The translations under genes were made by a program, and so were the position numbers. The notes beneath the pieces are model-generated. The model was not told where the DNA came from. It saw nothing but the letters and a program-made list of their open reading frames with translations, and did not search any database. From contig VXBM01001087.1 in NCBI GenBank assembly GCA_013400155.1, forward strand, positions 186,001 to 250,000: a stretch of 64,000 nucleotides of DNA. Reading direction: 5' to 3'. Shown here piece by piece: positions 1 through 12,571 of the stretch. The DNA comes from Helopsaltes ochotensis. Lineage: Eukaryota; Chordata; Aves; Passeriformes; Locustellidae. Numbering within the stretch: the stretch's first letter is position 1; each line of letters starts with the position of its first letter.

Positions 1-3000
1 GAAGCAGGATGCTTGAGTAGCTGCCTGCCATTGGAGCCACCGACATTAAGTTACAAATGGAGAGGCTGAGCCCAGCCCCTACTGAAGGGAGTGATATATG
101 GGCTCATATCTGACAACAACAGAAAATAAAAACAGGGCTGTATAACCACACAGAGCAGGAGGTTGCCTTGGGCAGCAAAATATAATGGGCTGCAAAATGT
201 TAAGAGACTGTTTACGCACTGGCAGCCTATTGTGCTGCCCCAACACAAGTCATTTCATCCAGATAAAATTGCACTGAAGTATGTAACCATATTTACATGT
301 AGCTTTAGGGAGTAGGTGAGGTGTCCTATAGCAGCATGCTCTGCTTTTCTTATAGCAGTTTATTGTCTCTACAGCTTTACCTAGGAGGCAACAGTTTCAA
401 AATTGTCTTGGATAGAGGTATCCACATATTTTTTCCAGCTGGGGAGTATGCTGGGGTTTTGCTGCAAACCGGAAGACCACATATAGACTGTTTAGGGTGG
501 AGCAAATTACAGCTGCTCCCAACTAATATGAGAATTCATGTTTTAAAGCCACAGCTCCCACCTCAGTTTGATCCAAGCAACTCTGCTAGAATCAATACAG
601 CATATGGAATGCCGGGATCTTGTCAGAATGGTCTTATGCACCATTCATCCCTTGACTGTAGCCAGCACTCATGGCTAGGACAGCCGTAGAATGCAGAGAA
701 TAGCCAGTTGACAGAGCTGCTGATATGAATATACAGTGTTAAGTCTGAGATCAAATAATTTGTTGAAGCTCACCATGTAGAAGGAACTGCTGTTAGAACG
801 AGAACTGTCCTAATCTAAAGTATCAATAAAGTTGTGTCTATTTTATTTGAAGATAGTCATCCCCATCTTCAATGTCTATACACCTTTGTAATCTATATAT
901 ATGCATCAATATTCCCATCAATTTATCTCATAAAGGATTTGGGCATTGCAGTCAATTCTTAATTTATGGAGCTTATGGCCCAAAATTGCCTATAGCTTCT
1001 TAGTTCACATTTTTCATTTTGGAGTTAAAAAATACATGAAAATCTGCAGCAATTTGATTAACAGGCCCAGGGCAAGATTTCAACTTTTTTTCTCCTTTTT
1101 TGTTTAGTCATACTTTTTCCTGTAGAAAATCTTTAATTTGAAGTTAGTTGAGCTTTCATGTTCAGATATGCTTTATCTCACAGGGTGAAAAGGTGAAAGG
1201 CAAAGTTATGTTTGAAAAGAGCTGGTTATCAGCTACATAGTCAAAATTTTAATTTCCAGCACACAAATGCCTGAATAAAATGAAAAGTCATTTCTGCAAC
1301 AATAAAAATAAAGAGAACTTGACAAATGAGACAAGACTTTTCCATTAATATTTGGTTTAAAATTTACTTTGTTTTATACGACAATGAATATGCTTTGTGT
1401 ATGTGTTGATTTACTGCAAACATTGGAAAAATTGAATTTGAATGTCACAAATAGAAAACCAATTTCAGAAAGATATGCATAGTTCCAGACAGAAACAATC
1501 CTTTAAATCCACATGCAGAAGTAGTTTGTACTGGAAACTCTAGGGGGCTCATCCAAACATTGGGAAAAAAATCTGTACTATTCTACCTAACTTAAGTTTT
1601 GAACATGTGCATGCATATGTATTGACATTGAAAGAACCCAATAGTGTAAATTTCCCTACCCACTCCACACAAATCTATGATTTATAGTATAAAACACAAG
1701 TTGTCTTTAATGTTTATACTGTTGCCAATAAAACAATTCATCAGTTATTTAAAATCCTCAATTCCTTCAGCCTCAAACTGACACAGGAAAGTGTGAAAGA
1801 AAGAGCACCCTCCAAAGCAGCTCTTATAGAAGAGATGAGTGCTGAGGCAAAATAGACGTGAAAAAGTCTTTGCTAGGTTCAATCACCAGCTTGCTGTAGT
1901 GTTTAGCTCCAACTAGACATTTACTTTTTCACTAATTCTAAAAGTCTAGGGCTATACAACCGTATCCTTCATTTTGTATTAGGGACCCCATAATTTTTAT
2001 TATTTTCCATTTTTTTGCCATTACTAAACCCCCTCAAGGCTCTTCCTGTATTCTGAAGTTTCAGGAAATCCTTGAAATCCTCTGGGACCTGTGCTCTCTG
2101 ACAAGGTATCATGGATGCACCAAATGAAGGAAGAATAAGAAAAAATAAAGTGGAAAAACAGGATTGAAAAAAAAAATACATCAGTTTTTCTTTTTACCAC
2201 CGGATAGAATTTTTCAATCTTAAAACTATGTTAGCCATAGTGTGGTAGGATATAACATAAAAGGTCTGATTTCTCTTCGTCTATGCCAAAGTGTACAGTT
2301 TCACAAAGTAAAATTTTACCATCTGTAGATATTAAATAAATTAATAGTTTCCTTACTTGGAAACAATTTTTCCAATGCTTATAAGAGTTGGGATAGAAAA
2401 GTATTTAAAACAATTAGTGTTCAAAATTTAAATTAGAAAATTGTATTCAGTCTATGATTATTTGATATATTAAATTAGTATATGTTAGTTTTACTTTTTT
2501 TGTGTGTGCAGGTATTTTGATCCTTTGAACAAGGAATACCAGAAAAATAAATTAAATACTAGACATATTCAAAACTAACTGAGAATCAGGTGATGAGATG
2601 TCTGCTGAAATGAGTCTAGACTCAGACACTTCCACTGAGCAAAATAGAGTCATATAACAGAAGAATTAGGGCCAAATGCAGAGTTATATTGCAAAGGTAG
2701 AACAAAATAGCAATTTAATTTCTTTTAAGATTAAATTTTAACAGATCAGGTAACAGAGTGTAACATCCTTGTAACTATAGTGTAACTATGCACTTAGTAT
2801 AAGGTGTGTTATCAACATTCAGTGTCTTTGGCCCATATTTTAATGTATTTTTTAAAAAATAAATTATCTAATTGGAGACATTTTGAAAACTTCTTTGTCA
2901 CTACCATAACTGAGTGCACCTTCCTATTCTAAGTCACCTCAACCTCTGGCAAAGGCTCTCCTTCCCCACAGACATCATCAAATGATTCCACCTGTCTTCA

Positions 3001-5913
3001 TTATTGCAGTAGTAGTAACAAATGCTACTGGGACAAGTCAGCATTCATTGACATCATTGATCTGACATGTTGAATTATAACAGTAAATATTAAGTTACAG
3101 TTAAATTCCCTGCATACGGTCAAACGGAAATCCCATCACAGTGTTTAACAACTCAGTTTTACTGAGCAGAATAAAAACAATGGGCAACAGATACACATAA
3201 ACTTCCCTTATACCTCTCAGTTCTTAAACCTGAAGAAGTTAACAACGAAATTGTATCTGGACTTCTACTCAGCTCTTCTGTCTGAGCTAGACTATTCTCC
3301 TTATTCTTCTCTGTTGTCTGATAATGTTGATAATTCTATGCGTAGTTTTTCCTCAAGAGTCTTGAACAAATTGTATAAGGGCTTTTTTCCCTTTCTTAAC
3401 AGACTTCTCCTCTGAGACTTGAAGTATAATTTCACTCATCATCTGCTGTCACATTCCATTAGAAGTTACAGCTGAGTATTTTCTGTGTTGTTTCACAGTA
3501 CAGGAAAAGGGTTTTGCATAACCTTTTATGTTTAATAAGAAATTGAATACCTGTGTAATTTTACTTGACTTTGGCCCTAGCTCAGTGGAAATGCTGAATG
3601 TTGTGCATTGGCCTTCCAGAGTGAGACTGGACCTGGGTCAAAAATGTGTTTGAGAATGGCTGTTCAAAATTCACTATACTCTCTAAAAATGTGAATGCAA
3701 AAGCTTCAGGTGACTCCTGAGTAAATGCTCAAGCCGTGTTGGAACTGTTTTTTTGGTAGTTCCCCATTTTCAAACCTTGCAAGGAAAAAGGTTAGTAAAA
3801 AAACCTGAGTATCTAAGAAGGGAACTAAACTGTCCCAGGGCAACAGAGCTTTACTTTTACCTTTGTTTAAAAATGGAAGTTCCCTGAACTTTTCAAAGGT
3901 TCATATTTAGTGTCTAGATTCCCATTTCATGTGTTTTCCTGAATTCTGCTTAGTTTAGTGGCTGATATCACCAAGCCCACATCCATATAAACATAAACAA
4001 AGTCACATGCAATGAGTGCCTTTACATTTTGCTTTTAGATGACTCTGGTCCTCTGTTTTCATAGAGAATTTCCCCTTAGACCTAGCTTTGAGATAAATAA
4101 ACAGTGTTAAAGATGTTCATTTTACTCATTCCAGTATAATAAAAATAACACCTTATTGTTTTCATTGGAAGTTGATAACTGGATCCAGATCACATGCACT
4201 CTGAGTCTTTCCCTTTGGTGACCTCTTATTTTTTTTACTTATGCTAGATTTTGGTTTTAATCTCCTTTCATTTGTTTCATGTTTTCTTCCTCTCCTTTTG
4301 CTCCAGCATACCATTTGCAGTGGAAAAAGAGCACATGTCAGCTGAGCCACTTAGGTAATAAACTTTTTCAAATTCTTTCCAGCAATGCCTCTCAATTTTT
4401 TGTTTTGGATATACAATAGAGTTCTTTCCAGATACCAAATTTTAAAATGTTTAAATTGAGCCCAGATTAATTTTTAAATTCAGCCTACTCATTTATGGTG
4501 GAAAAACCTTCATCAAAATTTAATTTTGTTGTTAATTAAAGATATAGAATATATTCAGTAGCTAAATTTTAAGTAGTGAAAGACCAAAGAAATATTTCCC
4601 AATCTTGCAGTTCTTGAAAAGGAAGCAAAAATGTTTTCATTACTATAATGAGTACAGATTACATTTATATCTTACATTTAAATCAAATATAGCTAGCTCC
4701 TTTTTTTAAATAATAATCTGATACTACTAATCTTGGCATTTCCAACCCCTGATACAGACAACAAGAGAAATTAAATTTTGGCTGTCAAAAATATATTGCA
4801 TGTTTGTAGTTTTGCTCAAGTCAAAAGGCCACTTGTGTATGAGGGAAAGTAAGGACAAGCCAATGAGGAATCAAAAGTCTTGAAAACTGGAATTAATGAT
4901 GCAGTCAATGTTGTAGTGGCAGGCAATTGAAAATTATACTGACCTCAATGTTTAAAAATACATTTGTGTAGCAACCTACTTTTATAGATAGCAAAGAAAG
5001 GGGAAATTGAAAATAAACCTTAAAACTGGCATAGTAAAAAATACATTTCAGGGAAACTAATTCAGAAGTGGAGAAAAATGGTATTTCATTTGAATGAAAT
5101 AATCTAAATAAGCAGGAAAATAACTGAGCTTGGAAACACAATATAAAATTATTTCTACTATAACTAGAGAAGAAAGAAAAATCGACTCAAACTCAAAAAT
5201 AACCAGTGCTCATTCCTCTGTGTGCTACTTTACTAAACAGAACAATTTCAGTTTAAAGACACCCAGCTGGAATAAACAATCCATCATCCTTGTAGACTTA
5301 GACAGTCAAAGAGCACAAGAGGAAATCCTGGTTAACGTCCATATAATATTTGTATACAAATGAAAAAGTATAACATTAAGGCAGAAAGAGTCAGTGAAAG
5401 GCTAAATGTAAATTCAGAAGCTGAAGACTCCAATTTAAATCCCTGGAGATATCACCACAACAGATCCTGCAGGAAAGATGAAGGGACAGCCCTAAACTAT
5501 ATCAGCATATTGTTTGTTAGTTGTCTGCCATGTGCGGCAAAATCTTTTTCTTTTAATCCCATAGCAGATGCTGGTGAATATTCAGTATAAAGTAGAGAAG
5601 AGTTCATGTTAGCATTCCTAGAGCTGTGATTATAGCCCATAGAATCATGGTTGTAAATGGCCTCTTGGGAAAATCTGTGTGTAAAAGAAGGACTCCAGAT
5701 TGAGAAAATAAATCATGACCAAATAATATATAATTTACACCATTTGCTAACTAAGAGAGAACATTAGGTCATTAGTCCATGTAAATAGAAGAACAAATGA
5801 ACAAAAATTATATCATTGGGCATTTGAGCATTCAGCTTAATTTTGCATTTGATGTGATCAATAATAAGCAAAAATCCATCCTGACTTTTGCCTCTGAGTC
5901 CTTTTACCCGATA
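1..5913. other. AT-rich non-coding stretch
   Basis: I find no gene here. The open frames are short (the longest 122 codons, at 321-689), match no family I know and show no exon structure. A 14-bp palindrome, ATTTTTTAAAAAAT, lies near 2847. A CATAGAATCATGG string near 5638 resembles a CR1 terminus, but the next bases do not follow the CR1 consensus well enough to call. Otherwise I see only unique AT-rich sequence with A and T runs. Confidence 0.6.
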
Positions 5914-6332
5914 TGGTGGTAAGAAGGAAAGAGGCAGTACTCCATTGCTAACAGTGATTTGTGTGCTGTGTCAGCCACGCTAGACAAGCTACAAAGCTGT
6001 GCCCCTACTTCTGCTCCAGCCAGCTGAGCAGCTGCCATTCTCACAGCCAGCAGAAGTGACTACGGCCACAGCAGGCAACAAAAGCAGCGCTGTGGCAGCT
6101 GCTGCCTCGGCCAGCTGAGGCGACGGTGGGCTATCATTCAAGGCAGCGGCGATGGGGCCACGTACATGCACACCCCGGCTCGCTCAGCTGCTGTCCTATC
6201 TAGCCGCAGCCGTGTGCCCAAAGGACAGCTTTCCGCCCCCAGTTGTGGCTCTTGGGAAGCAAGAGGAGAAAGGAAAAGCAAGGTTTTCTGGCTGCGCGGC
6301 AGAGAGCACCTCCCAGGACTTCAGTGGGACGC

Positions 6333-6339
6333 CATAAAT
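6333..6339 (+). promoter_or_regulatory. TATA-like box inside the LTR-like block
   Basis: CATAAAT lies at the end of the GC-rich part, about 50 bp before AATAAA. The spacing fits an LTR promoter, with transcription starting some 25-30 bp downstream. It is a motif match only. Confidence 0.35.
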
Positions 6340-6387
6340 TTTTGCCACCTGAGCACTTTGTTCTTATGTAATACCATGAAGTCATGT

Positions 6388-6393
6388 AATAAA
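6388..6393 (+). terminator. AATAAA poly(A) signal of the LTR-like block
   Basis: AATAAA is followed after about 20 bp by GGGCTTTTCGAG and then a T-rich stretch, as expected where an LTR's R region passes into U5. Its value depends on the LTR call. Confidence 0.35.
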
Positions 6394-6460
6394 GACCCTG
6401 ATGGGCTTTTCGAGCCCTGACATAACATTTAAACCTACACGGGTTATTTTCTCTTACCCA

Positions 6461-8101
6461 GTTCAATGTCTTTCACAATTATTTCTTATGGAAAGAGAGG
6501 GGTAGGACTACAATGTCCTACGTCATGTCCTCACTTTTTCAGGATCAGAGGGATGTTTAGCACAACCTTCTGCAGGATTACAGCTTCTTTCCTGCATCCA
6601 AATATTAGTCTTAGTGACTCTAAAAACCTGTGAAGTGAACACAACTAAATTCTTTCTGTTCTTGCTGTGGTGTGGAAATAGCACCAGCTGAGCCTGAAGT
6701 CCAGCCAGCTTACCTGATGTATTAGTTGAGAGATCTGGGATTTGTGTCTTTCACAAAGCTGAGTGTTTGGGTAGCCAAGCATCCTGGTTCACACCCTGTG
6801 AAGCCAATTCCTGTTTGTCCTAGGAGGGCTGGAAACTATAACTGAGACTAAATTTTCAGAACAAAGTATTTTGATTACATAAATATTAGGCAGGTCTGGA
6901 TTTTTCTCTCCATGGAAAATTACCAGGAAGTCTCTATATCCAAATTTAGGGGGAGAAAGTTATTTTTTTTCCTGGAATTTTCTACTGAATATGATGTCTG
7001 ATTTTTGATCAGGCCCTGCAAAAGCTGGTTCCAAGGCATGAACAGAATTCCAAGCTGTTGAGATGGTTGTTACACTCTGAAAGATGGCTTTGAGGATGAA
7101 AAACTTATTTTTCCAGTCCCTAAAGTTTAAATTAGTCTTTATGATACAGCTGACTGACTTTGTGATACATTTTCCACCATATGACAGCTTTCTTCTAATA
7201 TTTAAGACTGCAAAACTCAGTGGAGACATTTTGACATGTGCTAACTATACATACTCAAAATAGGGTAAAGTTGCTCTTGTTTCTCTTCTTGGCACCTTCT
7301 GCCTTACTTAAGACCACTTATAATTGGAATTATTTCTGCAGGGACTACCTTGCTTCATAGAGAAAGTCTCTATGCTACCTTTCACTGTGGGGTAATTTGT
7401 ACATGGTAATACTCATGTGGCACTTGTGCTATTTTTGCAGCTAAATTTGCATTGTATTTTTGTTCTCTGTGTATAGCTTGATTTTCCTTTCATATTCATT
7501 TTCTACCCACAAATTTATCCATAATTAATTCTACTTTGCAGTTCTTTTTTATAAATACATGGTGAACATACCAGATTGAAAAGCAAAAATTTACCATTAC
7601 TTGGTATAAGTACAGTCCTGTGGTACACATTCATTCTAAATTTAGGAAATACTGTGGTACAAGCAATGCCACAGAAGAGTATTTGTTTACCTTTCAGAGG
7701 CGCCCTGGTTATTTAAGTAAAATTAAGTTAGATTCTTTTTCATAAGTTTTTGTCCATCGCTGGAAAGTAATATTGGCACTAGCAAAATTAACAGCAAAAC
7801 CCACACCCTTTCCACTATGCTTTTGGAATAAGTTTTCACTCACATTAAGAAACAACATGACCCATTCTTTGATGGTGTTTCTGCTTGGGTGGATTGTTTT
7901 CACAGCTCTGAAAAGGGAAATTGTTAGAAATATGGGTAGTATGTCTAGGCTAAAATGAAAATAATTTGATGCATGATCAATTTATTGCTAACATTTATTC
8001 TTGTGGAAAAATATCTTTTGGACTTTTAATTCAATATATACTTTGTGAACACTGCTTGCCTGTCAAAACTTTCAAAGGGTGTCATTAACTGGTAATCCAA
8101 A
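6461..8101. other. AT-rich non-coding stretch
   Basis: No gene, repeat family or structured element is recognisable. Open frames up to 89 codons occur but look random. Confidence 0.6.
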
Positions 8102-8157
8102 GCTGGTTGAATTATTTGCTTAGCAACATTTGGCTAGCAAATAATTTCCATACCAGC
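8102..8157. repeat. 56-nt imperfect inverted repeat (hairpin)
   Basis: Outer arms GCTGGT (8102-8107) and ACCAGC (8152-8157) enclose inner arms AATTATTTGCTTAG (8110-8123) and CTAGCAAATAATT (8134-8146), which pair along 13 bp with one bulged T. The terminal loop is 10 nt. Between outer and inner stems is an asymmetric internal loop of about 2 and 5 nt. The size and shape resemble a small pre-miRNA or the core of a short inverted-repeat transposon. I recognise no known miRNA. Confidence 0.6.
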
Positions 8158-9399
8158 CACGCTCTCTGGAAACAATATTCCTCTAGTATTTGCCAAAATA
8201 ATTTCAGTCAATAATTTTGTAAATTTTTTCAAATTTGTTTTCCATAGTGCTAAAGTCCTTTCAAGTCTTATATGACTGATCACTTCAGATACATAAAATT
8301 GTTTCTGATGTATAATCTTAACTGCATTATTCTCTGAATAGCTCTTTCTTGAGGGAGTTTAAAAGTAACACGTGTTCCAATCTAGACTTTTAATGAATTT
8401 TTAGTTGAGCCATATATTGGTATAAAATATGAGCTTTATGATTTGCATCATTCTAGCCCAGCAATGAAGAGACAGAAAAGAACCACACACCATTGGCTCA
8501 GTTGGAAATAAATTACAGTATTCCAATTAATTGAGATGAGAAACATACTACCAATAATTATTTTCTTGAGTTTATAAGCACAACTACATTTTCAATGAAC
8601 ATGGTCAGGTGAATGAGATTCTTATTTCTGTGATTGCTCTCAGATTTTAACTTGAAAACTTTGATTATTTTGGGGACAGAGAGAAAGAAATAACAGAAAA
8701 GTTACTGATCACTCAATTTTGAATGCATAAAAATATCTGCTATTTTTTCTATTTTTACTTGCTTTAAAAGACCAATAAAATAGCATAAAAATATTACAAT
8801 TTTTCCAACTAATGAAATGGAAAATATTGCATTTTAAGTCAGCAATATTTTCTTTGTTTCCAGCAAACTCTGTAACAGAACTTGCTAAAACTTTCCTTTA
8901 TTACATGGGTGACACAACTTTAACCTGTTTTTTCCTAAAGCAATCCGTAGAAGACAATATAATACCCAGAACGCGCATGCCTTGGCTAGGAGATACCCCT
9001 GCCTGAATTCCTTCTCTTCCTGACATAGAGCCCGGTCTGAAGAAGGTTTCCTGTATCACGGGAGATTGAGTCAGGTATTGGACTTGTAAATATTTCACTG
9101 TCTTTCCACTTGCAAAACTCTGTCGTTTTAAGTCAAGTACTTATTACAGTCTAGAAGAACATAGGAATGAACTTGATCGGTAAGAGGAGAAATCCAAGCA
9201 GCTTTGTGACAGTGACCAGCAAGGGACACACCAGAGAATGGCAGAAGTACAAAACAACCTTTCCCTGATAGTCTCTCCTGGTTCCCAGCCTGCACTGGAA
9301 CCATCAGTGTATCGGGCTCATGTCATTTAATAGCCCTCAACTCAGTTTTATTCTTTGATATTGTCTATCTTTTTGATCTCACTTATACTTTTTGCCTGT
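8158..9399. other. Non-coding stretch
   Basis: Unique AT-rich sequence with no gene seen. The ancient CR1 fragment that follows may begin a little before 9400, because the pyrimidine-rich text from about 9330 could belong to it. Confidence 0.5.
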
Positions 9400-10045
9400 G
9401 ACTTTTACTTAGTAATAAGAACTTCCTTTCGTTTTCTTTAGACGTGCTATTTTATCATTTCATTTGGTGTCTTCCACATCCTGAGCCATGTGAAACATCG
9501 AATAATTGTTTCCCGTTATTCTTCTCTCTGGCATTCAGGATGTTATATTCTTCTTTTGTATCTATTGCCTGTTCAGTTCAGTCATTTCCAGACTGATCTG
9601 TTCTGCTCTATTTAATTTCTTCTTATCTCCTTGTCATCCCTTTCATCCGTCTCTGTACTGTTTTTACAGCATCCTGTTTGATATGGTGCTGCCACAACTC
9701 CAAGAAGCATTAAATACTTCTTTTGCTTAGTTGACTATTCTGTCTTCATAACAGTAAGTGTTAGTATCCTGCTTTCTTTTTGACCACTGGGGAATACTGG
9801 TGTGATAAAGTCAGAAAACTATCTATGGTGACTCCAAGGTACCTTTCATGAGTGAAAGCATCTGATTTATAGTCCGTTGTCTCTTCTCTGGCTGAATGGT
9901 TACAGTTAGTTTACCATTAGTGCATTATTTTGCATTGAACTGACACTGAATTTAATCTGCCATTCCATCACCTCCTCGTTCAGTAGTTTCCATCAATTCT
10001 CTCAGCTCTCACTGCCGCACTCCGACTCTCTGGGCATTGATGAGT
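9400..10045 (-). mobile_element. Ancient CR1/L3-like LINE fragment (end of reverse-transcriptase ORF)
   Basis: Read on the minus strand, this stretch keeps landmarks from the C-terminal end of the CR1-clade ORF2 protein in the right order. QCKIMH at about 9921-9938 corresponds to the family's KCKVLH/KCKVMH. It is followed by ERYLGVTIDS at about 9819-9848, the family's ERDLGVIVD. The plus-strand text ACTGAATTTAATCTGCCATT (9944-9963) and GGTGACTCCAAGGTACC also matches the complement of amniote CR1s as I know them. In-frame stops and frameshifts show it is long dead. The part from 9400 to 9770 is too decayed to align with confidence. No 3' terminal repeat was found. Confidence 0.7.
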
Positions 10046-12277
10046 GAGGAGTTCACAGAACTTGCTGTAGAGATGGACCAGAAGTCTTTTCAAAAATGGT
10101 GTCTTGACAGGAACTGAAAACATCTTTGGCTGTAGCTCTCAACTGCTATGACCACTTTGATTTTGACTTCATCCAAAAAAACTGATCTATCACAATATAA
10201 CCACAAGAAGGTAGTGGTAAATGTAGTTTTAGTTTTTACATATATTCAAGGATAAATATTAATCAAAATAGGGTAAATAATATCAAAATTTTCTGATGGA
10301 AACATGGCTTTTAGATTAGGCAACTGGAATGGGAGTGAGAATGAAGGAATGGGCTGGTGGGTGAATTCCAGTGATATTGAAGGTCAGGACAGCTCACATG
10401 GGAGAAAGTTCTTGCAATTACCCCAGGCTGGGAAATGTTTAACTTGGTGTTTGCATGGCTAGATACTAAAGTCAGTGACAAGACAGAAAGGCACAGGAAA
10501 GCAGGCACTAACTCTGGTGGTCATCATGCTACTTGTCAAACAGTGATATTGCTAAATTACTTAGTGTTTGCCAATACTTTGAAATGTGGAAGTTATATGT
10601 GAAGGTTGCATACATTGTTATAATATTCAAGAGTTTTTGAATATTCTAATGACAGGAAAAATGTTATGATGATGGGGGTGCGGTGTTGGTTTACAAATAT
10701 TTAAACCTAGGAGTTTAACAACCTTGGAATCATGGTTTCCCACTTTTTTCAGAGCAAAAATTGAAACCAACAGAAAAAGTGCCTTTACCTTATCTGGGCT
10801 GACTGTGAAAGGATTTATAACATATTGTTGTCAGAGCATTGTGACCAGCATTGAAATAAGTGTGCCTGCTTGAGCCTTGTGTGTGTAATTTGATGCTAAG
10901 ATTGAACAGCTGCAGTGTACCTGTCAGAAGTGTGTGTTTTCCAGAGCATAGCAATCTTTTTTTTCCCTGCACTTTCCTCTGCTGGAATGAAGCCAACCAA
11001 GTTCTATAGAAGAAAATGGGAAGAAATTTAAATATGTAAATCAGCATATTGTAAGTGGCTTATTATGTGAGTAAGCTACTGACATCCTTCTCTAACACCC
11101 TTTTCTCTCTGCATTGCTAAAAAATGAGCACTGAGCAGTGGAAGCTTGTATTCTTGCAGTAGGAACACCGCTTTGCCCTGACTAAGCTTGTGGTGACAAC
11201 CAATATCTCAGTATTCAGAAAGCAGCCTAAAGACTTTGAGAAACAGATCCCAAGTCCTGTAAAATATTTTAGATGCTTGTAGGCAACAAGTAAGATTCTT
11301 ATAATTGCAGATTCATTGGATCAAGGAAAGAGAAAAACTTCACTGCAGATGACAAGGTAATATAAAAGAGCATTTCTTAAGTTTACTGTCTACCCATTAG
11401 GAAGGCACAGACAGCATGAGTGTGAAAAGAGGAAAATAGTCTGTATTCCATGCTGTAAAGTATGTGCTTCCTCTTCACAAAATTTTTGAAACTAAAGAAA
11501 AGGATATTATCGCTTCTATCTTTGGAAGAGATAACTTCAAGCAAAAAAATATATACACAAAGGCGAAGAACTAGTAAAGACCTGTAAGTAGCTAACTGAA
11601 GCAGTTTGGAACTCCAGTATGAGTTGAAAAATGCTTTATAATAAGAAATAAGCAGCTCACACAAGCATACATGGCAGGAATGTACCTTGGAATTGTCTGC
11701 AGTTAGAGCACATGAGTGGGAGGGCAGACACTGTTCTTCAAATGCCTCTGAGGGAGATCTGGACTTCTGTTTTCTTCACCCAGCTGTGTAACCAATACAG
11801 GCTGCATGATATTCTGAGGTTGCTCTCATGTAGCCTTAATACAAAATGCATGATGATGCTTGGCGTCATGATGTGAATTCTAATCTCTTCAGGTAAAAGG
11901 GAAATGAAATGTTTAGAGTGCTTACAACAGGGGCACAGTTTAATGAATGAAGACTCTCCCCTCCTTCTTTTACAGTACTCATATTTTGAGTTAATTTATA
12001 TGCTTCCTTTTCACTAAATTATTCCATAAATTTGACTTTACTTTGTAGACAACTATGAGATAAAATGAAATACTTTAGGCTATTGACTTTTTCTAAAAAT
12101 TATTTTCTTTGGCTTTAGTTATCAGGATAGTAAGAAGAGTGAGCCATAAAATAAGCAGTGTAAATCAGGGTAACCAGATAATGTTATCTACTGGAATGTA
12201 AATATGAACAGTAACTGCAAGACTGGAGGGGGTTATGCTGTCATCCACTGATGCCAAAGGCATTGCATCACTAAGAA
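10046..12277. other. Non-coding stretch
   Basis: No gene is recognised. A perfect 9-bp inverted repeat, AATATTCAA / TTGAATATT with a 6-nt loop, sits at 10622-10645. The rest is ordinary AT-rich sequence. Confidence 0.6.
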
Positions 12278-12473
12278 CTGCAATGTCGCTCTGATTTTGC
12301 AGCCTTTCTGATGTTTTTGTTCCTGCAATGGAGTTCTCATGCTTTCAAGTATGAACAATGGTTTGTTTTTCATACTTTCATGGAGGAGGAGAGAGTTGAC
12401 TAATTGTTGGTCTGATCAGTGTGTTGGAGAGGTGGCAGCTTCACCCTCCAATCCATGGTCACTTTTGGAATTC

Positions 12474-12480
12474 TATAAAA
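12474..12480 (+). promoter_or_regulatory. TATA box of solo LTR copy 1
   Basis: TATAAAA lies 15 bp before AATAAA, so the poly(A) signal would sit at the U3/R border, as in several class II retroviruses. The corresponding position in the 56.5-kb copy reads TCTAGAAAT and is degraded. Confidence 0.5.
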
Positions 12481-12494
12481 TGTCAAAAGATGTA

Positions 12495-12500
12495 AATAAA
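12495..12500 (+). terminator. AATAAA poly(A) signal of solo LTR copy 1
   Basis: AATAAA within TGTAAATAAAATC is conserved in the sister LTR (minus strand, 56543-56548). This supports it as a functional LTR feature rather than a chance match. Confidence 0.6.
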
Positions 12501-12571
12501 ATCCTTCTTCTTCTTGGGATGACTCAGCATGTAAGTGCAGTTCTTTTCTGTCTCCTATCCCCATACTGCAA

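Larger units (their letters stand above)
5914..6460 (+). mobile_element. CpG-rich LTR-like block, probably a solo LTR of an endogenous retrovirus
   Basis: About 550 bp that is far richer in GC and CpG than its surroundings, especially 5990-6330. A TATA-like CATAAAT at 6333-6339 is followed about 50 bp later by AATAAA at 6388-6393, then about 70 bp of U5-like sequence. That is the U3-R-U5 order of a retroviral LTR read on the plus strand. The proposed ends, TGGTGGTAAGA and TCTTACCCA, form a short imperfect inverted repeat, as LTR ends do. I found no target-site duplication and no primer-binding site downstream, so the boundaries are approximate and no internal viral genes are attached. A CpG-rich promoter or exon is the alternative. 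Confidence 0.5.
12278..12571 (+). mobile_element. Solo LTR of an endogenous retrovirus, copy 1, with target duplication
   Basis: The element spans 12284-12565 and is flanked by the same 6 bp, CTGCAA, at 12278-12283 and 12566-12571. It starts TGTCGCTCTG and ends ...CCCCATA, where the usual final CA appears mutated to TA. A TATAAAA box (12474-12480) is followed by AATAAA (12495-12500). The sequence aligns along its whole length with the minus-strand copy at 56479-56764, which has its own 6-bp duplication. A 6-bp duplication fits class II (ERVK-like) integration. No internal viral sequence adjoins it, so it is a solo LTR left by recombination. The open frame across it has no coding meaning. Confidence 0.85.

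Noticed and set aside
5638..5680. CATAGAATCATGG string like a CR1 3' terminus
   Set aside because: Only the first dozen bases fit. The following text does not track the CR1 consensus clearly.
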